Positions 1 through 6,360 of a stretch of DNA of 8,104 nucleotides are shown here, in pieces. Made by a program: the position numbers and the translations under genes. This DNA is from Akkermansia sp. (lineage in GTDB: Bacteria > Verrucomicrobiota > Verrucomicrobiia > Verrucomicrobiales > Akkermansiaceae), in NCBI GenBank assembly GCA_017555465.1, contig JAFZGH010000134.1:1-8104 (forward strand), written 5' to 3'. The notes below the pieces were generated by a model. That model was not told where the DNA came from and did no database searches. It saw nothing but the letters and a program-made list of their open reading frames with translations. Position 1 is the first letter of the stretch. The number at the start of each line of letters is the position of its first letter.

Positions 1-336
1 CAGCAGTTCGGCTATGCTGAATGGCTTGACCACGTAGTCATCTGCGCCAAGTTGCAGGCCCTTCACCCGGTCCTGCTCGTCCCCGCAGGCCGTGAGGATG
101 ATGCTCGGAATGCCGGGGCATTCCTTCTGCATCATGCGCAGCAACTGGAAGCCGCTGATTTCTGGCATGTTCACATCCAGCAGCGCCAGGTCAACCGGTG
201 TTGTGAGCAATAGCTCCAGTGCTGCGCGGCCATCCGGCGCGGTACGCACCTCGTATCCTGCGCTCGCCAGCGAATCCGCCACCACGCGGCGAATGGCAGT
301 ATCATCCTCTGCCACAAGTATGCATTTGTTGCTCAT
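1..336 (-). CDS. Response regulator, receiver domain (3' end cut off by window edge)
   Basis: The 112 visible codons encode an almost complete CheY-like receiver domain. The start ATG at 336-334 is the only in-frame start: an in-frame TGA lies at 360-358, and no ATG, GTG or TTG lies between. Visible receiver hallmarks are the acidic pocket in ILVAEDD (residues 6-12, D11/D12), the phospho-acceptor D54 in LLDVNMP, the switch Thr T82 in ILT, and the conserved Lys K104 in DDYVVKPF. The GADDYVVKPF ending is common in OmpR/PhoB-type regulators, but the output domain lies outside the window, so DNA binding is only a possibility. No Shine-Dalgarno motif precedes the ATG. It starts 45 nt after the batD-batE stop on the same strand, so co-transcription with the bat genes is possible but unproven. 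A partner histidine kinase may follow beyond position 1. The receiver identity is firm; the subfamily is not. Confidence 0.93.
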   Translation of the reverse strand, partial: MSNKCILVAEDDTAIRRVVADSLASAGYEVRTAPDGRAALELLLTTPVDLALLDVNMPEISGFQLLRMMQKECPGIPSIILTACGDEQDRVKGLQLGADDYVVKPFSIAELL

Positions 337-381
337 CGGTATAGCACTGTAGCATGTTCACCGCGCCGCCGCAAGTGAAAA
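337..381. other. 45-nt gap between batD-batE fusion and response regulator
   Basis: This is the longest non-coding gap in the window. Read on the minus strand it holds a weak inverted repeat (TTCAC/GTGAA, at 375-379 and 357-361 on the plus strand, 13-nt GC-rich loop). No T-run follows it, so it does not look like an intrinsic terminator. A TATACC hexamer sits directly before the response regulator ATG, without a recognisable -35 box at normal spacing. Nothing here clearly ends the bat transcript or starts a new one. Confidence 0.5.
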
Positions 382-2787
382 TCAGCGGAATCGGATGATA
401 ACCGGCTGCGGTTGCGGTGTCATATCCGGGGAGAGGGTGGCGGTATCTGCCGCGTTGAGCCAGCCGCGCACACCGGTAAAGGTCTCCACATAACACCAGC
501 TGCCGCGGCTGGCCAGCAGGTGCACCGGGGTGGAGGGGGGGAGCTTCATGATGCCCGCGCCTCTGGCCTCGGCCGTGGTGCGAAGCTCGGTGGCCTGCAG
601 CACATACGCCACATCATCCGGGGGCAGGGTCATGATATCCGGCGTCTGGCGGGTGGTGTAATACCCCCAGTCTGCGGCGCAGAGCAGGCTGGCCATGGCT
701 GCCACTGCCGTGCATGTCTGCAGCCAGGGCTTGCGCTCGCCGCGGCGGACAATGAGCAGCGCAATGCAGAGAGCAAGCGCGGCGGTGCTCACCACCGTGC
801 TCATCCAGAGCTGGCCGGGGGTGAGCAGGGTGAAGATATCATCCGTCACGGAGCCCGTGGGGAGGAGTGCTCCTTCTTTTCGCTGGATGAAGGCCAGATT
901 GGCCGCTGCTTCCTTCATTCCCGGATCTCCAGAGAGGGCACGGGCGTAGCAGAGTGCGGCCATGCCGGGTTTGTTCAGGCGGTAATAGCAGTTGCCCATG
1001 TTGTACTGGCGCAGAGCTTCGGGATAATTCTGCGCGTTCTCCAGCTGGGTGAGCGCCTTGCTGTATTGCCCGCCCTGGTAATCCTGGCGGGCGGTCATGC
1101 CATCCGGAGCAGAGCCAGCCAGCGTGAGCGGCGCCAGGCAGAGCAGCAGCATGACGGCCTTGGTGCCGATACTGCGGAGCGTGCGCATGATGATGTTGCG
1201 CTCCTGCTGGGTGATGCTGGCCTGCGCATCCGGGCGGAATGCCTCCGCATCGCGGCGGTCGAGAATCTGCTGCAATTCAGGAGTCATGTTTTCGGCGTCA
1301 ACGTGGGTTTCAATATAGGCCCCCACTCCTTTGAGGAAGCTGAGCGCATCAGCACGGGCTGCCAGTGCACTCAGTGCTCGTTCGCGGGCGCGGCCTGCAG
1401 CCCCGGCAGCCACCTTGCGGCGCATGGCGTTGGTTGCAAGTGCGGCCATAATCAGCACGGCGGGCAGGTACAGCAGATACCAGAGCCAGCGGGGCAAATC
1501 AAAGCTGCTGCCATACATGGCGCGGGGCATGTAGCCGTATATATCAGTCATTTCCGCCACGGGGACAGTGCCTGCGGGCGGCGGTTCTGCCGCAGCGGCG
1601 TGCTGGATACCGCTGCCCGCCTCATTGGTTTCCCTCCACTCCAGGGGAATGGGGGCGGTGGCGCACTGGCGGTACTCCATGCGCTTCGGGTCAAAATACG
1701 AGAAGGAGAAAGACGGAATACCGCCCACCTCGGCCGAGGGGCGAAGCAGCTGGCTGAATACCATGCCCAGCGTCTCGCCATTCGGGCCTACGATGGGCTT
1801 GCGGGTGGCGGGTACGAGCTTCCAATCAGCTGCATTTTCGGGTTTCGGGCATTCGAGCTGTTCCAGGTTGCCCGTGCCTTTCACGGTGATTTCCACTTCC
1901 ACGGCTTCGTGCATAGCCAGGGATTTGGCCGTAGTGGTGGCTGAGATGCTGTATTCGCCCACCATATTGGCAAAGTTAGCCGGGGCGCCCGGGGGCAGGG
2001 GGAGCGCGCCGATGGTGTACACCGGGAGTTCGGCTTCATCTCGCATCACGGTGAAGAATCCCTGGCGCTGTTCCAGAATAATTTTGCCCGCCACATCGGA
2101 ATTCCCCTCGCGGAAGGGAGTGAGCGTGCCGGAGAAATCAACGGTACGCCAGTTCTGCCCTTTGGCATAGGCGGTGGTGGTGCCCATGGCCTGGTTGTGC
2201 ACCATAGCCAGAACGCCCTGCAGCGTGTTCTGGAAATTACCCACGCGCACATCCACCGAGTTGAGCTGCGGCGCCCCCACCGTGTCAATACCACCTGGCA
2301 ACAGCAGTTTGATGGCCGTTTTCACGGGTTGGTGCACGTAGCCGTCGTTGATGTCAGTATACCAGAGCACACCGTAGGTCACCGGTGATTTCATCCATTT
2401 GATTTCGCTTTGCGACATGACCGGCAGAGGGGGGACTGTTACCTCTACCGTGCGGCCGGAGTTGTATTTGACCTGCAGGGATTTGAGCTGTACCTTGCCC
2501 GGTGCATCGGGGGTGATGAGCAGGGGGTAGATTTCCATGGGGGCGCGGTTGGCATCCATGGGATTGGCTCCGGCGTAGTGCTGCATGAGCTCCAGCGAGG
2601 CGTTATCTACCGCCGGGCGCTTCGGAATGCTGAATAAATCCTCGCCAACTTCCGTATCCACCAGATAAAGCGCGACTTTTTCACCCGGAACGGCCACATC
2701 CACCGACCAGACCGGCACCACCTCTGCCACCACCAGCGGGCAGAGAATACCTAAAAGCGTGCTGAAGTATGCAATTAAGTTCTTCAT
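382..2787 (-). CDS. batD: BatD-BatE fusion: BatD domain, TPR repeats and C-terminal SH3 domain
   Basis: This 801-residue protein joins two Bat proteins that are usually separate. Residues 1-21 form a signal peptide. Residues 27-385 are a BatD-type periplasmic region, with the family-like stretch VKGTGNLEQLECP at 302-314. A membrane segment lies at 434-454, followed by RRK and an Arg/Ala-rich helical cytoplasmic part (455-540). A second signal-peptide-like hydrophobic segment follows at 542-558. Then comes a BatE-like TPR region (568-637, with YNMGNCYYRL and YARAL), two membrane segments (659-680 and 688-707) separated by RRGERK, and a bacterial SH3-like domain (about 722-783, with GSWCYVE and GVRGWL). 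Positive-inside charges predict that the BatD, TPR and SH3 parts are all periplasmic. It follows the batB-batC stop by 24 nt. The upstream sequence is pyrimidine-rich (TTTTTCCTTTTTTGAC) with no Shine-Dalgarno motif, but the signal peptide at this ATG supports the start. Molecular function is not established; a role in a Bat membrane complex is inferred. Confidence 0.88.
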   Translation of the reverse strand: MKNLIAYFSTLLGILCPLVVAEVVPVWSVDVAVPGEKVALYLVDTEVGEDLFSIPKRPAVDNASLELMQHYAGANPMDANRAPMEIYPLLITPDAPGKVQLKSLQVKYNSGRTVEVTVPPLPVMSQSEIKWMKSPVTYGVLWYTDINDGYVHQPVKTAIKLLLPGGIDTVGAPQLNSVDVRVGNFQNTLQGVLAMVHNQAMGTTTAYAKGQNWRTVDFSGTLTPFREGNSDVAGKIILEQRQGFFTVMRDEAELPVYTIGALPLPPGAPANFANMVGEYSISATTTAKSLAMHEAVEVEITVKGTGNLEQLECPKPENAADWKLVPATRKPIVGPNGETLGMVFSQLLRPSAEVGGIPSFSFSYFDPKRMEYRQCATAPIPLEWRETNEAGSGIQHAAAAEPPPAGTVPVAEMTDIYGYMPRAMYGSSFDLPRWLWYLLYLPAVLIMAALATNAMRRKVAAGAAGRARERALSALAARADALSFLKGVGAYIETHVDAENMTPELQQILDRRDAEAFRPDAQASITQQERNIIMRTLRSIGTKAVMLLLCLAPLTLAGSAPDGMTARQDYQGGQYSKALTQLENAQNYPEALRQYNMGNCYYRLNKPGMAALCYARALSGDPGMKEAAANLAFIQRKEGALLPTGSVTDDIFTLLTPGQLWMSTVVSTAALALCIALLIVRRGERKPWLQTCTAVAAMASLLCAADWGYYTTRQTPDIMTLPPDDVAYVLQATELRTTAEARGAGIMKLPPSTPVHLLASRGSWCYVETFTGVRGWLNAADTATLSPDMTPQPQPVIIRFR

Positions 2788-2811
2788 GTCAAAAAAGGAA
2801 AAATCGGGTGT

Positions 2812-4737
2812 TTAGTAATCTTTGTCGGGCGGGCGCACCTGCGCATCCGCATGCGGAATGGGTGAGCCCTTTTCTTCATCGAGATGGCTGCGCAGAACAG
2901 AAGCTGCATACTGGCGGGCCTTTTCCTCGTCACTGGGCTGGGGCTGTTCCTGCTGCTGCTTGGGCGCCTGCTGTTGCTGCTGCTCCTTATCCTGCTGCTG
3001 ATTCTCGTCCTGCTCCTTATCCTGCTGCTGGCCGTTGTCCTGCTTGTCCTCCGGCTGTTGTTGCTGCTGGTCGTCCTGTCCCTGCTGGTCCTGTTTATCC
3101 TGCGGGTCCTGCTTCTTGTCAGAATCCTTGTCCTGCTGCTCGTCCTTATCCTGCTTGTCAGCGTCCTGATTCTGCTGGTTGTCTTTCTGCTCCTGCTTAT
3201 CCTGGTTCTGTTGCTGGTTCTGGTCGTTCTGCTGCTGGTCCTGCTGATTCTGTTGTTGTTGCTGCTGCTGTTGTTTGAGGCGTTCTATCTCCTCTTCCAG
3301 CTTCTTGATAAGGGTTTCAATGGACGCAATATTCTTCTGCGCGCGGGTAAGCGAGGGCTGCAGCTTCAGTGCATCGCGGTAGGAGGTGATATCCTGCTTG
3401 AGCGAATCGACAATTTTCTGCAGCGCTTCGGGGCTTACCTGCGACTGCGGCTGCGTTTCCTCATCCTCGATGCCCTCTGCCATGGCGGCTTCTCCGTAGA
3501 GCATGCGCAATTCATCAAAACTGCGCGCGGCATTAATCTGCCCCAGCTGGTAGTGGGCCGCCGCCTGCAGTGCGGTGTCTTCATCCAGCAGGGCGCGCGA
3601 AAAAGCTTCCTTGGCTTTGTCGTGCTCATTGGCTTTCATGTGTGCCAGAGCCTGGCTGTAGGCCGTTGCATATTCGGCCAGAGGGGCTGCGTGCAGCTGA
3701 GGAACCATGCAGCCCAGAAACAGCAGAAGAGGAAGCACCCGGGATTTCCTCCACTCTGTGCTGCAGAGCATGGCCAGCACCAGCAGCACCACTGCCGCTA
3801 TGGCAAAGGGTGCAAAGAGGTCGTTGGGTATCTTATTGATGGAGAAGGTTTCCTCGTGCGTATCAATCTTGCGCACAGCTGCCTGAGTGAATGCTGTGAG
3901 ATTGGCGTTGGAATCCATGATGAAATAATCACCACCGGTGGCTTCTGCAAAGCGGCGCAGGGATTCGGTGTTCAGCTTGCTGATAACATGCTTCCCGTTG
4001 GCATCCTGCCAAAGCCCGTTTTCGCCCCGCGGGTCGGGAATCGGGCCGCCTGCCGCCGTGCCGATACCCACGGTGATGACCAGCAGCTTGCTTTCCCTTG
4101 CTTCCTCTGCCACTTCGAGCGAGGAGTTTACTGTGTCTTCGCCGTCGCTCAGGATAACCAGGGCATTGGTGCTGGCGGCGGGGGCGCTACGTTTGAAATC
4201 CTGCATGGCCTTGCGGAGCACCAGACCGAAATTGGTGCCGCCCACGCCTGCCCAGTTGCGGTTTACCTGCTCCAGCGCATCGCGCAGGGCGGTGTGGTCG
4301 TAGGTGAGGGGAACGACTAAATCTGCTTCGCCGGAAAAGACGATGAGGCCGATTTTATCGCCGGGCAGGGCATCGATGAGCTCGTAGGCGGCGGCTCTGG
4401 CTTCGGCCAGGCGGGAGGGCTTCACGTCCTCCGTTTCCATGGAGCGGGAAATATCCAGCGCAATGAGCAGGTTGCGGCCGGTGGTGGTGGCGCCGCCTTC
4501 GCGGTAGCCATTGATGGGGCGTGCCAGCGCCACGATGATGCAGGCGAGTGCCAGCAGGGCAAAGGTTGCGGGCAGGGCGGTGCGCCAGGGCGGGCGGCGG
4601 GTCACCAGTTCGCTGTGCTGGGCAGAGACGAGCCTGCGCCAGCCCTGGCCCGTGCTGCGCCATGCCACGATGACCAGCACGGCCAGTACGGGAACGAGCA
4701 GTAGAAACCACAGAACTTGCGGATGGAGGAAATTCAT
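2812..4737 (-). CDS. batB: BatB-BatC fusion: membrane-anchored VWA protein with TPR and Gln-rich tract
   Basis: This 641-residue protein has a BatB half followed by a BatC half. Membrane segments at about 8-25 and 54-72 flank an Arg-rich loop. The VWA domain (about 88-290) has complete MIDAS residues: D95, S97 and S99 in DISRS, T168 in GGTNFG, and D198 in LSDGED. A third membrane segment lies at 307-325, then WRKSR, then a signal-peptide-like hydrophobic segment (334-350). The BatC half has TPR-like helices (about 353-410 and 440-470, with YRDALKLQPS) and a Lys/Glu helix to 488. It then has a tract of 112 residues with 55 Gln and 21 Asp (489-600), and a short charged C-terminus ending DKDY. 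Positive-inside charges place the VWA and TPR parts in the periplasm. It begins 9 nt after the batA stop with no Shine-Dalgarno motif, which suggests translational coupling. Separate batB and batC genes are the more familiar arrangement. Confidence 0.9.
   Translation of the reverse strand: MNFLHPQVLWFLLLVPVLAVLVIVAWRSTGQGWRRLVSAQHSELVTRRPPWRTALPATFALLALACIIVALARPINGYREGGATTTGRNLLIALDISRSMETEDVKPSRLAEARAAAYELIDALPGDKIGLIVFSGEADLVVPLTYDHTALRDALEQVNRNWAGVGGTNFGLVLRKAMQDFKRSAPAASTNALVILSDGEDTVNSSLEVAEEARESKLLVITVGIGTAAGGPIPDPRGENGLWQDANGKHVISKLNTESLRRFAEATGGDYFIMDSNANLTAFTQAAVRKIDTHEETFSINKIPNDLFAPFAIAAVVLLVLAMLCSTEWRKSRVLPLLLFLGCMVPQLHAAPLAEYATAYSQALAHMKANEHDKAKEAFSRALLDEDTALQAAAHYQLGQINAARSFDELRMLYGEAAMAEGIEDEETQPQSQVSPEALQKIVDSLKQDITSYRDALKLQPSLTRAQKNIASIETLIKKLEEEIERLKQQQQQQQQNQQDQQQNDQNQQQNQDKQEQKDNQQNQDADKQDKDEQQDKDSDKKQDPQDKQDQQGQDDQQQQQPEDKQDNGQQQDKEQDENQQQDKEQQQQQAPKQQQEQPQPSDEEKARQYAASVLRSHLDEEKGSPIPHADAQVRPPDKDY
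2938..3273 (-). repeat. Low-complexity Gln/Asp/Lys-rich coding tract in the BatC part
   Basis: On the plus strand this is an unbroken run of CTG, TTG, GTC and CTT triplets, encoding residues 489-600 of the BatB-BatC fusion on the minus strand. It opens with eight consecutive Gln codons that mix CAA and CAG (3250-3273). The reading frame stays open throughout, and recognisable protein resumes after it. The tract is probably disordered and extended. The mixed synonymous codons suggest selection on amino-acid composition rather than pure recent triplet slippage. Confidence 0.9.
2980..3030 (-). repeat. Perfect 21-nt direct repeat with 30-nt period
   Basis: Positions 2980-3000 and 3010-3030 are identical over 21 nt and separated by 9 nt. 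On the minus strand each copy encodes QQQDKEQ (residues 580-586 and 570-576 of the BatB-BatC fusion). This looks like a recent in-frame duplication inside the low-complexity tract. Confidence 0.85.
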
Positions 4738-4746
4738 GGTGCAGAA

Positions 4747-5808
4747 TCAGGGTGCAGGCTTGGGACGCGCAAAGTTGAGCAGAATGCCCAGCAGCAGGAA
4801 GATGCCTGCGGCTGCCAGCGGCCAGGGGAAGAGTTCATCGAAGCTGATGAGCGTGCGGCGCCTGGCTTCTGTCTTTTCCAGTTTGTCGATGTTTTCGAAC
4901 GCTTTTTTGAGGCGTGCGCCGCTGCTGGCGCGGTAGAATTGGCCGCCGGTAAGCTTTGCTATCTCCTTGAGCGTCTTTTCATCGAAGGTATCAACATTGG
5001 CCGTGTAGCGGGAGAGTCGCTCATCCTTGCCGATGGCGATGGTGAAAATCTTGATGCCGAGCTCGGCGGCCTGTTTTGCTGCATCGATGGGGGTGATGCT
5101 GCCACGGTTGCTCATGCCGTCCGTCACCAGGATAATGACCTTGCTCTTGGTTTCCTTGCGTTCATCCAGCCGCAGTGCGGCAGAGGCAATCGCGGTGCCG
5201 ATGGCGGTGCCGTCCTCGGCAATGTAGCCCGGGCGGCGGTTATCGGCCAGGTAGAATTCCCGGATGATGTAGCTCACGATGCCGTGGTCGAGTGTGAGCG
5301 GGCTGCAGAGCTTCGCTTTGCCGGCAAAGGCCACCAGCCCGATACGGTCGTTCGGGCGCCCGGCAATGAACTCGTTGATAACGTATTTGGCTGCGGTGAG
5401 GCGGTCAATGGCGGCGCGGCGGGTGCGTCCCCGTTCGTCTTTGGCTGTAAAGAGCATATCCTGACTGGCCATGGAACCGGAGAGGTCACAGGCTATCATG
5501 ATGTCGATGCCGCTCACGCTTTCCTCGGTGTGCTGGTTTTTCCATTGCGGGCGCGCCAGGGCAACAATGAGGGCAGCCATGGCCAGCGCCATACAGATGG
5601 GGCCGATGCGGCCGGCCAGGGTAGCAGGGCGGCGCAGACTGGCCGCTGCAAAGCGGATGGTGGGGTGCACCAGGCTGGCAGAGGTGCCGGGGCGGCGGCG
5701 CAGGAAGAGCAGCAGAAGAACGAGCGGAAGCACCCAGAGCCAAGCGGGCTGGGCAAAGGTGAATTCGCGCGTGGCTTCCACCAGCGGTTCTGTGGTGGCC
5801 AGTGTCAT
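4747..5808 (-). CDS. batA: BatA-type membrane-anchored VWA domain protein
   Basis: This 353-residue protein has the classic BatA layout. A membrane segment at about 22-36 is followed by RRRP, a second segment lies at 66-85, the VWA domain at about 100-305, and a C-terminal membrane segment at 329-346. The MIDAS metal site is complete: D108, S110 and S112 in DLSGSM, T201 in DGTAIG, and D230 in VTDG. Other family-like strings are ALARPQW (84-90), NDRIGLVAFAG (153-163) and KLTGGQFYRA (285-294). The positive loop between the first two segments places the VWA domain in the periplasm. The ATG overlaps the preceding gene's stop as ATGA, and AGGAGG sits 7 nt upstream, the clearest ribosome-binding site in the window. 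Bat VWA proteins are associated with aerotolerance and envelope stress in several bacteria, but their ligand is unknown. It could be confused with BatB, but its place before the fused VWA-TPR gene fits BatA. Confidence 0.92.
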   Translation of the reverse strand: MTLATTEPLVEATREFTFAQPAWLWVLPLVLLLLFLRRRPGTSASLVHPTIRFAAASLRRPATLAGRIGPICMALAMAALIVALARPQWKNQHTEESVSGIDIMIACDLSGSMASQDMLFTAKDERGRTRRAAIDRLTAAKYVINEFIAGRPNDRIGLVAFAGKAKLCSPLTLDHGIVSYIIREFYLADNRRPGYIAEDGTAIGTAIASAALRLDERKETKSKVIILVTDGMSNRGSITPIDAAKQAAELGIKIFTIAIGKDERLSRYTANVDTFDEKTLKEIAKLTGGQFYRASSGARLKKAFENIDKLEKTEARRRTLISFDELFPWPLAAAGIFLLLGILLNFARPKPAP

Positions 5809-6353
5809 GCTGTTACCTCCTGCTTGTTTTTCTGCTCCTGCTTCTGGGCGGCGTCAATGCGGACAACCAGCGTGCGCGCGGTTTCAATGAGCCCGTGGGC
5901 GCGGGTGGCGTTGCTTTCTGTTTCGCCGGCGTATTTGAATTCGGCCAGGTGCTCCAGCAGATCACGCGTTTCCAGCTGGCAGCTCAACGGCACATTGCTC
6001 AGCGAATCCATGCGCTGCGAAAATTCCTCATGCGTTTCATAGAGTGCGGGGTCCTGGGCTTGCCCGGCCAGGTAGGAACGCAGAATCATTGAAAGACGCA
6101 GCGCGCACTCGCGCATGGGCGGCAGCTCGGCATCCAGTTCTGCCAGCGCTGCCAGAGCTTCCTGCAGCGGGGTGATGGCTGGTGCGGCGGACTTGCGGCT
6201 GCGGCGGTAGAGCCACCAGGCAGCCAACGCGGCCAGCGGAAGGAGGATGGCGCAGGCCCAGGCCAGCGGCACCCAGAATTCCTGCACCATGAACTGGTCG
6301 GCGGGAATGTCTTTTTCCAACTGGGGAATGGCCTGTAAGATATCGTTGCCCAT
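5805..6353 (-). CDS. Small single-pass membrane protein, DUF4381-like
   Basis: The protein has 182 residues. I chose the ATG at 6353 because it lies 7 nt after the DUF58 stop and begins an N-terminus suited to a single-pass protein. An in-frame ATG at 6449 would add 32 residues lying wholly inside the DUF58 gene. A short N-terminal part precedes a membrane segment at about 27-48, followed by the basic stop-transfer YRRSRK. The rest is cytoplasmic, mainly helical and Ala/Leu/Glu-rich (58-165), with ALRLSMILRSYLAG and ETHEEF, then a Lys/Gln-rich tail. This shape and its position between a DUF58 gene and batA match DUF4381 proteins of Bat/MoxR loci. There is no Shine-Dalgarno motif, so coupling to DUF58 translation is likely. 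Its function is unknown; an adaptor joining the cytoplasmic MoxR/DUF58 pair to membrane Bat proteins is my inference. Confidence 0.8.
   Translation of the reverse strand: MGNDILQAIPQLEKDIPADQFMVQEFWVPLAWACAILLPLAALAAWWLYRRSRKSAAPAITPLQEALAALAELDAELPPMRECALRLSMILRSYLAGQAQDPALYETHEEFSQRMDSLSNVPLSCQLETRDLLEHLAEFKYAGETESNATRAHGLIETARTLVVRIDAAQKQEQKNKQEVTA
5816..5821 (-). promoter_or_regulatory. Strong Shine-Dalgarno site for batA
   Basis: Minus-strand AGGAGG lies 7 nt upstream of the batA ATG (5808), within the last codons of the DUF4381-like gene. It confirms the batA start and is the only strong ribosome-binding motif at an annotated start here. Confidence 0.85.
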
Positions 6354-6360
6354 GGTGAAA

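Noticed and set aside
338..343. TATACC on the minus strand as a -10 box for the response regulator
   Set aside because: There is no TTGACA-like box at 16-18 nt spacing, and the transcript would be nearly leaderless; one hexamer is not enough.
357..379. Inverted repeat TTCAC/GTGAA as a terminator after batD-batE
   Set aside because: The stem is only 5 bp with a 13-nt loop, and no T-run follows it in the direction of transcription.
412..1944. Long plus-strand open frame of 510 codons opposite batD-batE
   Set aside because: The minus-strand gene has a signal peptide, TPRs and SH3 in a complete frame. The plus-strand translation is low in recognisable motifs and rich in Gly/His/Arg/Ala, as expected for the complement of a GC-rich gene.
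2938..3273. Triplet-rich repeat tract as a CRISPR array or non-coding satellite
   Set aside because: There is no regular repeat-spacer pattern, and the tract stays in frame within a coding sequence with conserved protein on both sides.
2884..4320. Plus-strand open frame of 478 codons with a striking poly-Leu/Val hydrophobic region
   Set aside because: The hydrophobic run is the complement of Gln (CAG/CAA) and Asp (GAC) codons in the BatC tract. The rest has no motif and the opposite strand is clearly coding.
4717..6042. Plus-strand open frame of 441 codons opposite batA and the DUF4381-like gene
   Set aside because: It spans two well-supported minus-strand genes and has no recognisable domain; it is a codon-usage shadow.
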